Program-made: the position numbers and the translations under genes
NCBI GenBank assembly: GCA_040743155.1
Contig: JBFLJU010000001.1
Span: forward strand, 868,001 to 932,000
Direction: 5' to 3'
DNA from: Cycloclasticus sp.
Lineage (GTDB): Bacteria; Pseudomonadota; Gammaproteobacteria; Methylococcales; Cycloclasticaceae
Length of the DNA stretch: 64,000 bases
Shown: positions 9,095 through 19,692 of the stretch, one piece after another
Numbering within the stretch: position 1 is the first letter of the stretch
Layout of the letters: each line of letters starts with the position of its first letter
The notes under the pieces: model-generated
Databases searched by the model: none
The model's input: only the letters and a program-made list of their open reading frames with translations
Told to the model about the DNA's origin: nothing

Positions 9095-9904
9095 TTGAAG
9101 TTAGCATTGGGCGTAGAATATGACGGTAGCCAATACCATGGTTGGCAACGTCAAAAGAGTACAAGTGAAACGGTTCAGGAAAAGGTTGAAGCGGCTTTAT
9201 CCGTATTAGCGGTTCACCCAGTCGCGGTTGTATGTGCTGGTCGTACCGATGCGGGCGTTCATGCATTTGAACAGGTTGTTCATTTTGAAACACTGAAACA
9301 AAGAAAGTTGCATCAATGGGTACTTGGTGCAAACGCAAACTTACCCGACGATATCCGTATTGTTTGGATAAAGCCGGTACCTGATGATTTTCATGCGCGT
9401 TATTCGGCTGCAGCGCGTTATTATCGCTACGAGATCCTTAATCGCTGGGTTAAGTCTGCGCTCAACCGCAACCATGTCACGACTATCTTTCAACCTTTGA
9501 ATGAGTCACTTATGCAACAGGGGGCGAATTATTTATTAGGCACGCATGACTATACCTCGTTTAGGGCGCAAGGTTGTCAGGCAAAATCAGCCATTAAGAA
9601 AATTCATTCGATTGTTATTAAGCGTTCTAATGATAAAATCATTATCGATATTATCGCGAGTGCTTTTTTACATCATATGGTTAGAAATATCGTTGGTACT
9701 TTATTGCCTGTTGGAAAGGGCGAGCAGCCACCCGAGTATGTTGAGCGGGTCTTACGTGCTCAAGATAGAAAGCAGGCGGGTGTAACAGCCTTGCCTAATG
9801 GTCTATATTTTAAGGGTGTGTATTACCCCAAAATATTTGGCTTAGTTACACAAGAAGCATTTGCGCCTTTTAGCGATGCAATCGAAATAAAACCTACTTT
9901 TTGA
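9095..9904 (+). CDS. truA: tRNA pseudouridine(38-40) synthase TruA
   Basis: A 269-residue enzyme that isomerises uridines 38-40 in the tRNA anticodon arm. The catalytic aspartate is in the conserved CAGRTDAGVHA (about residues 48-58), preceded by LGVEYDGSQYHGWQRQ. Later motifs include FHARYSAAARYYRYEI and FLHHMVRNIVGTL. The only reasonable start is TTG 9095, as the TruA homology begins immediately after it. It lies 13 bases after pdxJ and 9 before trpF, so it joins the two conserved gene strings. Confidence 0.95.
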   Translation: MKLALGVEYDGSQYHGWQRQKSTSETVQEKVEAALSVLAVHPVAVVCAGRTDAGVHAFEQVVHFETLKQRKLHQWVLGANANLPDDIRIVWIKPVPDDFHARYSAAARYYRYEILNRWVKSALNRNHVTTIFQPLNESLMQQGANYLLGTHDYTSFRAQGCQAKSAIKKIHSIVIKRSNDKIIIDIIASAFLHHMVRNIVGTLLPVGKGEQPPEYVERVLRAQDRKQAGVTALPNGLYFKGVYYPKIFGLVTQEAFAPFSDAIEIKPTF

Positions 9905-9913
9905 ATTAGAAAA

Positions 9914-10543
9914 ATGTCTTTAAGAACACGTGTAAAAATCTGTGGTATCACGCAAGTTGACGATGCATTAGCGGCCATAGATGCAGGAGCTGATGCGTTG
10001 GGTTTTGTTTTTTATGAGGGCAGTCCACGGTTTGTTGATATTCATTCAACAAAGCTAATTTTTGAAAAATTACCGCCATTTATCAATAAGGTGGGGCTTT
10101 TTGTTAATGCAAATTATGACTATATTAGCCATGTTTTGGATGCCTTGCCTTTGGATATTCTCCAGTTTCACGGTGATGAAGATGAAGCTTTCTGTCGTTC
10201 TTTTAACAGGCCTTATTTAAAAGCGATTAGAATGCGTGACACAACTGACTTAAGCGACATGGCGGAAATTTATAGTTCGGCGTCTGGTTTATTACTTGAT
10301 GCTTTTGATAGCACCCAATATGGTGGAACTGGGCAAACGTTTAACTGGGATTTGCTGCCGAAGCGATGTAACTTGCCTATTGTTTTGGCTGGCGGTCTTA
10401 CTGTTCACAATATTTATGATGCTGTAAAAAACACAAATCCCTACGCTGTTGATGTTAGTAGCGGTGTCGAAAAAAGTAAGGGTGTGAAAGATCACCAATT
10501 AATAAATAAATTTATGCATGAGGTAAAACGTGCCAACGAGTAA
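9914..10543 (+). CDS. trpF: Phosphoribosylanthranilate isomerase
   Basis: A 209-residue TIM-barrel enzyme for the Amadori rearrangement of N-(5'-phosphoribosyl)anthranilate in tryptophan biosynthesis. The active-site cysteine lies in VKICGIT (residues 8-14) and the aspartate in LLLDAFDS (about residue 130). LAGGLTVHN and [15 protein letters not shown] are the phosphate-binding signatures. It is a stand-alone TrpF, not fused to TrpC as in E. coli. It overlaps trpB by 14 bases, giving a tight trpF-trpB-trpA unit with no leader-peptide attenuator visible upstream. Confidence 0.96.
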   Translation: MSLRTRVKICGITQVDDALAAIDAGADALGFVFYEGSPRFVDIHSTKLIFEKLPPFINKVGLFVNANYDYISHVLDALPLDILQFHGDEDEAFCRSFNRPYLKAIRMRDTTDLSDMAEIYSSASGLLLDAFDSTQYGGTGQTFNWDLLPKRCNLPIVLAGGLTVHNIYDAVKNTNPYAVDVSSGVEKSKGVKDHQLINKFMHEVKRANE

Positions 10544-11762
10544 TAGCAAAAAAAAATCAACCGTCACTAATTACAATTTACCCGACGAGCGAGGCCACTT
10601 CGGTCCTTATGGTGGCCTTTTTGTTGCCGAAACCTTGATGGAATCTATAGATGAACTTAATGAAGCTTACGTTAAGTTCATGCAAGATCCGGAGTTCTTA
10701 GCTGAGTTAGATGCGGATTTACAAGACTATGTCGGTCGTCCATCGCCCATTTATCATGCGGAACGACTAAGTAAGGAAACAGGCGGTGCACAAATTTATC
10801 TTAAAAGAGAAGATTTAAATCACACCGGTGCGCACAAGATAAATAATACGATTGGTCAAGCGTTGCTGGCTAAACGGATGGGTAAGACGCGTATTATCGC
10901 TGAAACCGGTGCCGGTCAACATGGTGTTGCAACTGCAACCGTTGCTGCAAGGCTTGGATTAGAGTGTGTTGTGTACATGGGCGCAGAGGATATACAGCGT
11001 CAGTCACCCAACGTCTACCGGATGAAATTATTAGGTGCGAAAGTGGTGGCGGTAACGTCAGGTTCTCAAACACTGAAAGATGCGTTAAATGAAGCACTTA
11101 GAGATTGGGTTACGAATATCGATGATACCTACTATATTATTGGTACCGTTGCTGGACCGCACCCATACCCCGCCATGGTCAGAGACTTTCAAACGATCAT
11201 AGGTCGCGAGTCCCGTGAACAAATGATGGCGAAAACAGGTCGTTTACCAGATGCGCTTGTTGCTTGTGTCGGCGGTGGTTCGAATGCTATAGGGCTTTTC
11301 CACCCGTTTATTGAAGACGATAGTGTGTCTATTTATGGCGTAGAAGCTGCAGGCTTAGGTGTGGAGACGGGTCAACACTCGGCGCCATTATGTGCGGGTA
11401 AGCCGGGTGTGCTGCATGGTAATAGAACCTACCTTATGGCAGATGAAAATGGCGAAATTATTGAAACACATTCAATTTCGGCTGGGCTCGATTATCCAGG
11501 TGTAGGGCCGGAACACTCTTGGCTGAAAGATATTGGACGCGTTGAATACGTCAGCATAAAAGACGATGAAGCTTTAGAAGCCTTCCATCAGCTAACTCGT
11601 GTTGAAGGTATCATCCCGGCGCTGGAATCAAGTCACGCAGTTGCTTATGCCACCAAACTGGCCAAAACAATGGGTAAAGATGAGTCTATATTGGTTTGCT
11701 TATCAGGTCGTGGTGATAAAGATATCTTCACGATTGCCAAAATAGAGGGGATTGAATTGTGA
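10530..11762 (+). CDS. trpB: Tryptophan synthase beta chain
   Basis: A 410-residue PLP enzyme that joins indole and serine to form tryptophan. The PLP lysine is in [11 protein letters not shown] (about residue 97), and the phosphate-binding loop is [10 protein letters not shown] near residue 245. It starts at GTG 10530, inside the end of trpF, with an AGGT element about 6 bases upstream. It ends in GTGA, sharing four bases with trpA, consistent with 1:1 production of the alpha2-beta2 complex. Length and motifs are typical of TrpB1. Confidence 0.97.
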   Translation: MPTSNSKKKSTVTNYNLPDERGHFGPYGGLFVAETLMESIDELNEAYVKFMQDPEFLAELDADLQDYVGRPSPIYHAERLSKETGGAQIYLKREDLNHTGAHKINNTIGQALLAKRMGKTRIIAETGAGQHGVATATVAARLGLECVVYMGAEDIQRQSPNVYRMKLLGAKVVAVTSGSQTLKDALNEALRDWVTNIDDTYYIIGTVAGPHPYPAMVRDFQTIIGRESREQMMAKTGRLPDALVACVGGGSNAIGLFHPFIEDDSVSIYGVEAAGLGVETGQHSAPLCAGKPGVLHGNRTYLMADENGEIIETHSISAGLDYPGVGPEHSWLKDIGRVEYVSIKDDEALEAFHQLTRVEGIIPALESSHAVAYATKLAKTMGKDESILVCLSGRGDKDIFTIAKIEGIEL

Positions 11763-12571
11763 GTCGTTTAGATAATTGTTTTAAGGAACTCCAAGAAACA
11801 AAACAAAAGGCGCTAGTGCCTTTTGTAACAGCCGGTGATCCAAGTGCTGATTTCACCTTGTCGTGCATGCACGAGATGGTAAAAGCCGGAGCGAGTATCA
11901 TTGAATTGGGTGTGCCTTTTTCAGACCCAATGGCCGACGGCCCTGTTATTCAACAAGCCAGCGAAAGAGCATTAATCAATGGCATGTCCTTAAAAGGCGT
12001 TATTGAAATAGTAAAACGTTTTAGAGAAGACAACCAAATAACCCCCGTCGTTTTAATGGGCTATTTAAACCCTATTGAGTTTATGGGATATGAAGCGTTT
12101 GCCAAGAGCGCGGCAGAGGCGGGCGTTGATGGCGTTTTGACCGTGGACATTCCACCAGAAGAAAGCGCCGATTTGATAGCCGCGTATGATAAATACGATA
12201 TAGCCCCTATTTTCTTATTGTCACCGACTAGCAATGAAGGCCGAATTAAGAAAGTCGCGGCCGTCGCCAAAGGCTATATTTATTATGTTTCACTGAAGGG
12301 TGTAACTGGTGCTGGTCATCTTCAATTAGATGAAGTTGAAAATAAAATAAAAGAAATAAAACAGATAACGCCGTTGCCTATTGCGGTAGGTTTTGGCGTG
12401 AAAAATGCCGATATTGCCGCTAATATTGCTAAACTAGGTGACGGAGTTGTTGTTGGTAGTGCTCTTATAAATTGCATTACAGATCATGCTGATGACCCTG
12501 CACAAGGGCAAGAAGCAATTTCAAGTTTGTTAAGTGATATGCGAGCAGCGATGGACGCTGTCACACAATAA
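11759..12571 (+). CDS. trpA: Tryptophan synthase alpha chain
   Basis: This 270-residue TIM-barrel subunit cleaves indole-3-glycerol phosphate and passes indole to TrpB through the inter-subunit tunnel. Catalytic Glu is in [19 protein letters not shown] and Asp in [10 protein letters not shown]. The phosphate-binding GFGVKN and GSALI motifs are near the C-terminus. Start is GTG 11759, overlapping the trpB stop by four bases. Gene order trpF-B-A-accD is the usual one in this class. Confidence 0.97.
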   Translation: MSRLDNCFKELQETKQKALVPFVTAGDPSADFTLSCMHEMVKAGASIIELGVPFSDPMADGPVIQQASERALINGMSLKGVIEIVKRFREDNQITPVVLMGYLNPIEFMGYEAFAKSAAEAGVDGVLTVDIPPEESADLIAAYDKYDIAPIFLLSPTSNEGRIKKVAAVAKGYIYYVSLKGVTGAGHLQLDEVENKIKEIKQITPLPIAVGFGVKNADIAANIAKLGDGVVVGSALINCITDHADDPAQGQEAISSLLSDMRAAMDAVTQ

Positions 12572-12591
12572 TATAAATTTTTAGGTGATTT

Positions 12592-13509
12592 ATGAGTTGG
12601 TTTGAAAAATTAATACCCTCTGGCATACAATTAAGCGGAAAAAAGAAAGGCTCTGTACCTGAAGGCCTATGGTGCAAATGTGATAGCTGTCAGAGTGTTC
12701 TTTATAAAACTGATTTAGAAAGCAATTTACACGTGTGTCCAAAGTGTGATCATCATCAGCGCTTATGTGGGCGAGCTCGGCTTGAATCATTTTTAGATGA
12801 TGCTGGGCGACAAGAAATTGGTGCTGAAGTTAGATCACTTGACCCGTTGAAATTTAAAGACAGTAAAAAGTACAAAGACCGTCATGCGTCGGCTGTTAAG
12901 GCGACAGGCGAAACTGATGCACTCATTGTCATGAAAGGTAAAGTATTGGAGATGGATTTGGTTGCCGCGGCTTTTGATTTCTCATTCATGGGCGGATCAA
13001 TGGGCTCGGTTGTTGGTGAACGGTTCGTTCGCGCGGTAAATCAATCAATAGAATCAAATATTCCACTGGTCTGCTTTTCTTCTAGTGGTGGTGCGCGTAT
13101 GCAAGAGTCGTTGTTTTCTTTGTTTCAAATGGCAAAAACGAGTGCTGCGCTCGCGCAATTAGCTGAGAAAAAGATTCCATTTATTTCTGTGCTAACTGAT
13201 CCAACGATGGGCGGTGTCTCGGCCAGTCTAGCTATGCTGGGAGACGTGCATATTGCCGAACCGAACGCCTTAGTTGGCTTTGCAGGGCAGCGAGTTATTG
13301 AACAAACCGTGAGCGAAAAACTACCAGAAGGTTTTCAGCGTAGTGAATTTTTGCTGGAACATGGTGCAATAGATATGATTATTGACCGGAGAGAGTTGCG
13401 CATAACGATTACAGAGATTCTCTCTTTATTACATGCCGGACATCATTCATTGGAAAGCGTGGACATACCGGTCGTCGACGTGGTTGCCGATAATCCAGAA
13501 GAGCAATAA
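12592..13509 (+). CDS. accD: Acetyl-CoA carboxylase carboxyltransferase beta subunit
   Basis: A 305-residue subunit of the carboxyltransferase that transfers CO2 from carboxybiotin to acetyl-CoA, the first step of fatty-acid synthesis. A four-cysteine zinc ribbon is complete (Cys30, Cys33, Cys49, Cys52). The crotonase-like core includes the oxyanion-hole region [10 protein letters not shown] and the helix [16 protein letters not shown]. The ATG at 12592 follows a TTAGGTG site. Its stop lies immediately before the proposed unusual start of folC, so translation of the two genes may be coupled. Confidence 0.97.
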   Translation: MSWFEKLIPSGIQLSGKKKGSVPEGLWCKCDSCQSVLYKTDLESNLHVCPKCDHHQRLCGRARLESFLDDAGRQEIGAEVRSLDPLKFKDSKKYKDRHASAVKATGETDALIVMKGKVLEMDLVAAAFDFSFMGGSMGSVVGERFVRAVNQSIESNIPLVCFSSSGGARMQESLFSLFQMAKTSAALAQLAEKKIPFISVLTDPTMGGVSASLAMLGDVHIAEPNALVGFAGQRVIEQTVSEKLPEGFQRSEFLLEHGAIDMIIDRRELRITITEILSLLHAGHHSLESVDIPVVDVVADNPEEQ

Positions 13510-13511
13510 AA

Positions 13512-14792
13512 ATTAATCAGACATCGAGGCTTTCGGAAAAGTCATCGCTAACTGAGTGGCTCGCTTGGCAAGAGCAAAGTCACGTTAAAGAAATAGACTT
13601 GGGCTTAGATCGAGTTGCCGCCGTGTGGCAAACTCTAAAGAGTGATAAGTCGGACTCAATTTATACCATTACTGTCGCTGGAACGAATGGAAAGGGTTCT
13701 TGTGTTGCACTTCTCGAGTCTATTCTTATTGCTTCAGGCTATCGGGTGGGCGTGTATAGCACGCCACACTTAACGCATTATAATGAACGGATTAGGGTCG
13801 ACGGGCGATCAGTTTCAGACTCCATGTTAACGCGTGTTTTTTCTAAAATTAACAGTACTCGCCAAGCGATCAGTTTAAGCTACTTTGAATTTGGTACGCT
13901 GGCCGCCTTAGATATCTTTTATGAGCAAAAGCTCGATATTCAAATTCTTGAGGTTGGCCTAGGTGGACGACTGGATGCGGTTAATATTGTTGATGCCAAT
14001 GCGGCTCTAGTGACCAGTATTTCAATAGATCATATAGATTGGCTAGGTGATGACATCAATCAAATAGCCTTAGAGAAGGCAGGCATATTCCGTACTAAGC
14101 AAGTTGCAGTTTGCGGTGATAAGGCCGTTCCCCAAAGTTTAATAGATCATGCAAATAAACTGGGTGTTAATTTACTCTTAGCCGGTCAAGATTTTGATTT
14201 TAAAGTTGAACATAATGATTGGCAATTAATCGCCAATCATAGCTTCGCTGGAAATTATCCAGCGCCATCACTTCATGGCGAACACCAAATACAAAATGCT
14301 AGCGCGGTCGTTAGCTTGCTGGCACAAATTCAAAATAAGGTGCCTGTTACACGACAAGATATAGAATTTGGCCTAGCACATGTATCTCTAACAGGTAGGC
14401 TTCAGCAGGTTAATTCAGCGCCAGATGTTTTTTTAGATGTGGCGCATAATGCTGAGTCCGCTATGGCCTTGGCGGAGTTTCTAAAAACACGGCAATGCAA
14501 GGGACGTATTCACGCGGTCTTTTCAATATTTGCAGACAAACAATTAAATCAAGTGATTGAACCTTTCTTGGGTCTCGTTGATCAATGGCATATAGCATCT
14601 TTGAACAGCACTCGGTCTGTATCAGTTGAAAAGCTGCAAGATTTTCTAACAAATGATTTAACTCAGCATTGTTCACAGTATGATTCGATACAACATGCTT
14701 TTAAACAAGTTAGGGCTATCTTAAATAAAGACGATTTAGTTATATGTTTCGGTTCTTTTTATGTGGTCGAAGCCTGTTTAGAAGCGTTATAA
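13512..14792 (+). CDS. folC: Folylpolyglutamate/dihydrofolate synthase, probable ATT start
   Basis: FolC adds glutamate to dihydropteroate and to folates. The core is clear: P-loop TVAGTNGKGS, EVGLGGRLDA, SISIDHIDWLG and EKAGIF. The family N-terminal helix (EWLAWQEQSHVKEIDLGLDRV, compare WLSYLENLHSKTIDLGLERV recalled from E. coli) is encoded upstream of the only canonical start, TTG 13599. Between the in-frame stop at 13491 and 13599 there is no ATG, GTG or TTG in this frame. ATT at 13512, two bases after the accD stop and 8 bases after a GAAGAG element, gives 426 residues, the expected size; ATA 13506 is a second option. If TTG 13599 were used, about 29 residues including conserved ones would be lost. 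The enzyme identity is secure; the start is an inference. Confidence 0.85.
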   Translation: MNQTSRLSEKSSLTEWLAWQEQSHVKEIDLGLDRVAAVWQTLKSDKSDSIYTITVAGTNGKGSCVALLESILIASGYRVGVYSTPHLTHYNERIRVDGRSVSDSMLTRVFSKINSTRQAISLSYFEFGTLAALDIFYEQKLDIQILEVGLGGRLDAVNIVDANAALVTSISIDHIDWLGDDINQIALEKAGIFRTKQVAVCGDKAVPQSLIDHANKLGVNLLLAGQDFDFKVEHNDWQLIANHSFAGNYPAPSLHGEHQIQNASAVVSLLAQIQNKVPVTRQDIEFGLAHVSLTGRLQQVNSAPDVFLDVAHNAESAMALAEFLKTRQCKGRIHAVFSIFADKQLNQVIEPFLGLVDQWHIASLNSTRSVSVEKLQDFLTNDLTQHCSQYDSIQHAFKQVRAILNKDDLVICFGSFYVVEACLEAL

Positions 14793-14832
14793 TGCGTTCA
14801 AAATATTCCTCAATGACAGCTTATTGATTTTT

Positions 14833-15363
14833 ATGGAACAACCTCTAAAACAACGTTTAATTGGCGCCATTATCCTTATTTCACTGGCTGTGATTTTTGT
14901 TCCCATGTTGATAGGCGAAAAGCCGACCGATTCCGAAATAATTTCAATAGAAATTCCAGAAGCACCAAAAGATCTTGAACTTGATTCGCGCATATTGACG
15001 CTGCCAGAACAGAACGAGGAAGTGTTGGCCGAGGTCTCGATTTCGAGCAAATCGGGTGCTAAAGTCACCAAGTTATTACAACCAGCTATTCCGAAGCCGC
15101 CCGAAATGAAAACAGTTGAAGGCATTACCGCTTGGGTTGTTCAAGTGGGTAGCTTCTCGGATCAAAAAAATGCAAATGCCTTATCTACTAAGCTAATGAA
15201 GGCCGGGTTTACTGCGTTCGTTGAGCAATCCTCCGGCAAGAAAGGTGATGTTTTTCGGGTGAGAGTAGGGCCAGAATTAAGCAAAGAAAAAGCCGACGCT
15301 GTGAGTGCTAAGCTCAAAAAAGTACATCAATTACCGAATGCAATAGTCGTTCAATACCCATAG
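14833..15363 (+). CDS. dedD: SPOR-domain cell-division protein (DedD-like)
   Basis: A 176-residue single-pass inner-membrane protein. MEQPLKQRLIGAIILISL with the following VIFVPMLI is the DedD-type N-terminal anchor. A low-complexity linker of about 70 residues leads to a C-terminal SPOR domain (from about residue 97, TAWVVQVGSFSD, to the end), which binds denuded septal glycan strands and targets the protein to the division site. ATG 14833 is chosen over TTG 14824 because homology starts there. Position between folC and cvpA is conserved in gammaproteobacteria. Confidence 0.88.
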   Translation: MEQPLKQRLIGAIILISLAVIFVPMLIGEKPTDSEIISIEIPEAPKDLELDSRILTLPEQNEEVLAEVSISSKSGAKVTKLLQPAIPKPPEMKTVEGITAWVVQVGSFSDQKNANALSTKLMKAGFTAFVEQSSGKKGDVFRVRVGPELSKEKADAVSAKLKKVHQLPNAIVVQYP

Positions 15364-15373
15364 GTCATAAGCA

Positions 15374-15886
15374 TTGTCTGTTAGTGTGTTAAATAATTTA
15401 ATTTGGATTGATTATGTCATTCTTGGCATTATCTTGATTTCTGCGTTGATAGGTTTGTTTCGTGGGCTGGTAAAAGAAGCGTTCTCACTCGGCACATGGG
15501 TTGTTGCGATTATTATTGGTATCAGGTTCAGTCAGCCTTTTTCAGCTTACCTACTTGATTACATAGACGTACCCTCCGTACGAATTGCGGTAGCATTTAT
15601 TGTTTTGTTATTACTGACGTTGATGCTAGGCGGGATGCTGTCATTTTTAGTCAGCCAAATTGTAGATAAAACCGGCTTAAGTGGTACAGATAGGTTTGCA
15701 GGTTTTCTTTTTGGTATAGCGCGCGGCATGGTCGTTATTGCTGTATTAGTATTATTGGCAGGTTTAACGCCATTACCTCAAGATCCATGGTGGGTTGAAT
15801 CATCATTGATTAGTCCCTTTCAAGAATTGTCCGTTTGGTTAAGAGAACATATACCGGCTGGCGTTTCTGGATATTTTTCATATTAA
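15374..15886 (+). CDS. cvpA: CvpA family membrane protein
   Basis: A 170-residue inner-membrane protein with four predicted helices at about residues 10-30, 35-55, 65-90 and 105-125. LIGLFRGLVKEAFSLGTW and the glycine-rich SGTDRFAGFLFGIARG are family markers. CvpA was named for a role in colicin V production in E. coli; its molecular function is unresolved. The start is TTG 15374 (an AGGT lies about 9 bases upstream), with GTG 15386 as an alternative. Location directly before purF is standard. Confidence 0.88.
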   Translation: MSVSVLNNLIWIDYVILGIILISALIGLFRGLVKEAFSLGTWVVAIIIGIRFSQPFSAYLLDYIDVPSVRIAVAFIVLLLLTLMLGGMLSFLVSQIVDKTGLSGTDRFAGFLFGIARGMVVIAVLVLLAGLTPLPQDPWWVESSLISPFQELSVWLREHIPAGVSGYFSY

Positions 15887-15911
15887 GTTTTATTAAAAGG
15901 CAGAGTTCAAT

Positions 15912-17420
15912 ATGTGTGGAATTGCTGGCATTGTAGCCCACCAAAACGTTAATCAAGAGTTATACGAAGCATTGACTGTTCTTCAACACCGCGGTCAGGA
16001 TGCTGCGGGCATAGTCACATGTGAAGGGAGTCAGCTTCACCTACGAAAAGCAAATGGTTTAGTGCGTGATGTTTTTAGAACAAGACACATGCTTGAACTA
16101 ACTGGAAACATGGGAATCGCGCACGTACGCTACCCAACAGCGGGCTGTTCGAGCTCGGCTGAGGCGCAGCCTTTTTATGTTAATTCACCGTTTGGTATTA
16201 CGTTGGCGCATAACGGTAATTTAACCAATGCGGCTGAACTTAAAAAAGAGTTGTTTATTGACGACCAACGACATATCAACACTAATTCTGATTCGGAAAT
16301 TCTATTGAATGTTTTCGCTCATGAATTACAACGTTTAGGTAAGTTAAAGCTTAATGAAAAAGACGTTTTTAAAGCGGTAGAGGCGGTGCATAAACGTTGT
16401 GAAGGTGCCTACGCAGTGGTAGCGATGATCACAGGCTTTGGTGTCGTTGGTTTCCGTGACCCGAATGGTATTCGCCCTATCTGCTTCGGTGTTCGAGAAA
16501 CCGATGATGGCAGTGACTATATGATTGCTTCAGAATCCGTCGCCATGGACGCCCAGAATTTCAAATTAATCAGGGACATTGCACCGGGTGAAGCTGTTTT
16601 CATTAAGAAAGGTGGTGTTATTCACACTAAACAATGTGCAGAAAACCCTCGTTTGACTCCGTGTATTTTTGAGTACGTGTACTTGGCCCGCCCAGACTCA
16701 ATCATCGATAATGTTTCGGTGTACAAATCACGCTTGCGTATGGGTGAAAAGTTAGCCGAAAAGATCATGCGAATTAAACCTGATCACGATATTGATGTGG
16801 TGATTCCTATTCCAGACACCAGTCGTACATCAGCGTTACAACTGGCAAATATGCTGGATGTTAAGTATCGAGAAGGTTTTATAAAAAATAGATATATTGG
16901 ACGTACCTTTATTATGCCGGGCCAGCAAGAACGTAAAAAATCTGTTCGGCGTAAGCTTAATGCCATTGAGCTTGAATTCAGGGGTAAAAATGTTCTATTG
17001 GTGGATGACTCAATTGTTCGTGGAACGACCTCTGGGCAAATTATTAAGTTAGCAAGAGAGGCGGGAGCTAAAAAAGTGTATTTTGCTTCTGCCGCGCCAG
17101 CTGTGCGCTACCCTAATGTATATGGTATTGATATGCCTGTTGTAGAAGAGCTTGTTGCACACGATAGAACGGTGGAAGAAGTCCAACAAGCGATTGGTGC
17201 TGACTGGCTCATTTATCAAGACTTAGAAGATTTATTTGAATCGGTAAGAAAACGAAACCCTGAAATTGTCGATTTTGATGCTGCTTGTTTTAATCAAAAA
17301 TATGTGACGGGTACGGTCAGTGATGAGTACCTTAGAGAGCAGGGTTTAAACCGTTCAGATGAGCAGAAAACTAAAAATGACTTAGACCCAACCGTGATCG
17401 AATTACATAATACCCATTAA
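15912..17420 (+). CDS. purF: Amidophosphoribosyltransferase
   Basis: A 502-residue enzyme for the first committed step of purine synthesis, making phosphoribosylamine from PRPP and glutamine. The N-terminal nucleophile Cys2 is exposed after methionine removal (MCGIAGIV), followed by the class II glutaminase domain with HRGQDAAGI and HNGNLTN. The phosphoribosyltransferase domain carries the PRPP loop [17 protein letters not shown] (about residue 360). The E. coli-type enzyme lacks a long propeptide and Fe-S cysteines, as seen here. RBS AAAAGGCAGAG precedes the start. Confidence 0.97.
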   Translation: MCGIAGIVAHQNVNQELYEALTVLQHRGQDAAGIVTCEGSQLHLRKANGLVRDVFRTRHMLELTGNMGIAHVRYPTAGCSSSAEAQPFYVNSPFGITLAHNGNLTNAAELKKELFIDDQRHINTNSDSEILLNVFAHELQRLGKLKLNEKDVFKAVEAVHKRCEGAYAVVAMITGFGVVGFRDPNGIRPICFGVRETDDGSDYMIASESVAMDAQNFKLIRDIAPGEAVFIKKGGVIHTKQCAENPRLTPCIFEYVYLARPDSIIDNVSVYKSRLRMGEKLAEKIMRIKPDHDIDVVIPIPDTSRTSALQLANMLDVKYREGFIKNRYIGRTFIMPGQQERKKSVRRKLNAIELEFRGKNVLLVDDSIVRGTTSGQIIKLAREAGAKKVYFASAAPAVRYPNVYGIDMPVVEELVAHDRTVEEVQQAIGADWLIYQDLEDLFESVRKRNPEIVDFDAACFNQKYVTGTVSDEYLREQGLNRSDEQKTKNDLDPTVIELHNTH

Positions 17421-17438
17421 TTTTAAAAGGCCCGTAAT

Positions 17439-18629
17439 ATGTCAGACAACGATTGGCAAGACTACTCTATAGAAACTCAAGGTGTTAGAGCGGGCCAACA
17501 CCGCACGCCAGAAGGTGAGCACAGTGACGCAATATTCCCTACGTCTAGTTATGTGTTTGAGAGTGCTCAAGATGCGCATGATAAGTTTTCGGGTAAATCT
17601 GCAGGCAATATTTACTCACGCTTCACCAACCCGACGGTTAGAGCTTTTGAGCAACGCTTAGCGGCGATGGAAGGCGCTGAACGCGCTATGGCAACGTCAT
17701 CGGGTATGGCGGCCATTAACGTTGTGTGTTTAGGCTTGTTAAGTGCAGGTGATCACGTTGTTTGTTCGCGTAGTGTGTTCGGTAATACAGCCTTGATGTT
17801 TAAGAACATCATGCAAAAATTTGCCATCGAAACGACCTTTGTCGATTTAGACGATATCAATGCTTGGCAATCAGCCATCAAACCAACGACAAAGTTTCTA
17901 TTTTTGGAGACGCCATCCAATCCACTAGGAACCGTCGCAGATATAAAGCAGCTGGCAGAATTAGCACATGCAAACGCTGCCTTATTAATCATCGATAATG
18001 TGTATTGCACACCCGCGTTGCAAAAGCCTCTTAGCTTGGGAGCGGATTTGGTGGTTCATTCGGCAACTAAGTACATAGACGGTCAAGGGCGCTGTATTGG
18101 CGGGGCAGTGGTGGGCAATGACGCGTTAATTGAAGAAAAAATCTACCCTATTTTACGCACTGCAGGGCACACAATGAGCCCATTTAATGCGTGGGTATTT
18201 CATAAAGGCTTAGAGACATTATCGTTGCGTATGGAAAAGCATTGTTCAAATGCGCTAGCTATTGCGCAGTGGCTAGAACAACAAGCTGCGGTGGAAAATG
18301 TGTATTACACAGGGTTGCAAAACCACCCGCAGCATGAACTTGCCAAGCAACAACAAACTGGCTTTGGCGGCATTGTCAGCTTTGATGTAAAAGGTGGCAA
18401 AGAGAACGCGTGGAAAGTAATTGATGCTACTCAAATGATTTCCATTACCGCCAATTTAGGTGACGTTAAAAGTATGATTACGCACCCGTCTACCACGACA
18501 CATGGTCGTTTAACTGAAGAAGAACGTGCGAAAGCGGGTATAACAGATTCGTTAGTTCGATTGGGTGTTGGTTTGGAGAGTGTTGAAGATATTAAGGCTG
18601 ATTTAAATAGAGGGCTGTCACAAGTTTAG
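17439..18629 (+). CDS. metZ: O-succinylhomoserine sulfhydrylase
   Basis: A 396-residue PLP enzyme of the Cys/Met metabolism family that makes homocysteine directly from O-succinylhomoserine and sulfide, bypassing cystathionine. The PLP lysine is in HSATKYIDGQGR (about residue 208), with MATSSGMAAINVV upstream and the C-terminal MITHPSTTTHGRL. The YIDGQGRCIGGAVVG segment and the position after purF favour MetZ over MetB or MetY. RBS AAAAGG sits 9 bases before ATG. Substrate choice between O-succinyl and O-acetyl homoserine is inferred from context. Confidence 0.9.
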   Translation: MSDNDWQDYSIETQGVRAGQHRTPEGEHSDAIFPTSSYVFESAQDAHDKFSGKSAGNIYSRFTNPTVRAFEQRLAAMEGAERAMATSSGMAAINVVCLGLLSAGDHVVCSRSVFGNTALMFKNIMQKFAIETTFVDLDDINAWQSAIKPTTKFLFLETPSNPLGTVADIKQLAELAHANAALLIIDNVYCTPALQKPLSLGADLVVHSATKYIDGQGRCIGGAVVGNDALIEEKIYPILRTAGHTMSPFNAWVFHKGLETLSLRMEKHCSNALAIAQWLEQQAAVENVYYTGLQNHPQHELAKQQQTGFGGIVSFDVKGGKENAWKVIDATQMISITANLGDVKSMITHPSTTTHGRLTEEERAKAGITDSLVRLGVGLESVEDIKADLNRGLSQV

Positions 18630-18836
18630 AACAGTGGCCTGATTTTTTTGCTTGTGCCGGCTTTTACATAACGGAATGTTACGGCCTAGCGTTCAATATT
18701 TTTCTGAGTATGAGCTTGAGCAAGAATAAAAACAGGGATTTGATATAAACGTGACTGTGCTGCTATCAATGCAGTTTCCTTAAGCGCTGGCTTAGCAGTA
18801 GAATAAGCATTTTAGATATTACGGAGTATTAAGCAT

Positions 18837-19553
18837 ATGGGTAGAGCTTACCAAAACCGCAAAGAGTCAATGGCAAAAACCTCAGATATGAAGGCGAAGG
18901 TTTATAGCCGTTATGGTCGTGAGATTTATGTAACCGCTAAATCTGGTGGTGTTGACCCTAGTGGTAACTTAGCTTTACGCAGCTTAATTGATAGAGCAAA
19001 GAAGGACCAAGTACCTGCTCATGTGATCGATAAGGCCATCGATAAAGCGAAAGGTGGTGCAGGTGAAGACTTTGCTCCTGCGCGGTACGAAGGTTATGGC
19101 CCAGGTGGCAGTATGGCAATTATTGATTGCTTAACTGATAACCCTAATCGTACCTTTGGCGATGTTCGTCAGGCGTTTACCAAAACCAATTGTAAAATTG
19201 GTACGCAAGGTAGCGTTAGCCATATGTTTGATCACTCTGCTATTTTTGTTTTCAAATATGGCGATGAAGATGGTGTTTTAGAAGCGCTAATGGATGCCGA
19301 CGTTGATGTGACTGATATTGAAAATGAAAGCGGTACGATATCCGTTTTTGCCCCGAATACCGATTATTTCAAGGCAAAACAAGCCTTGCTTGATAGCTGC
19401 GGTGATATTGATTTTGAGGTGGATGAGATCCAATTCATTCCTCATGCCTATACAACTGTAAGTGGGGATGACGTGGCTTTATTTGAAAAATTTATAAGCA
19501 TGTTGGATGACTTAGATGACGTGCAACAGGTGTACCATAATGTTGAGTTGTAA
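18837..19553 (+). CDS. yebC: YebC/PmpR family protein
   Basis: A 238-residue protein of the YebC/TACO1 family. Members were first described as transcriptional regulators and more recently linked to relief of ribosome stalling at proline-rich stretches. The N-terminal [21 protein letters not shown], the middle [22 protein letters not shown] and the C-terminal acidic domain are family hallmarks. The [15 protein letters not shown] type is the YeeN-like branch rather than the ruvC-linked MAGHSKW type, fitting the absence of ruvC here. Start ATG has GGAG about 11 bases upstream. The preceding 207-base gap holds a possible small hairpin (TAAGC at 18781, GCTTA at 18790) but no clear promoter. Confidence 0.88.
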   Translation: MGRAYQNRKESMAKTSDMKAKVYSRYGREIYVTAKSGGVDPSGNLALRSLIDRAKKDQVPAHVIDKAIDKAKGGAGEDFAPARYEGYGPGGSMAIIDCLTDNPNRTFGDVRQAFTKTNCKIGTQGSVSHMFDHSAIFVFKYGDEDGVLEALMDADVDVTDIENESGTISVFAPNTDYFKAKQALLDSCGDIDFEVDEIQFIPHAYTTVSGDDVALFEKFISMLDDLDDVQQVYHNVEL

Positions 19554-19692
19554 ATAGCGCAAAGCGCTTTGTTAAGAGCCGCGTTGCTTTAATGATAGCC
19601 ATATTAGATTTAAATTTCTAAAAGGCGTTGTATGAATAAATAGGTCGACTTATCAAAGTGATGGGGCGACTAATCTTCATATAAGTACGTCA

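Noticed and set aside
9904-9914. Tryptophan attenuator or leader peptide before trpF
   Set aside because: Only nine bases separate truA from trpF, leaving no room for a leader; no Trp codon cluster is present.
19560-19571. Palindrome CAAAGCGCTTTG after yebC as a terminator
   Set aside because: The stem is short, has no loop of its own and no T run follows, so I did not call it.
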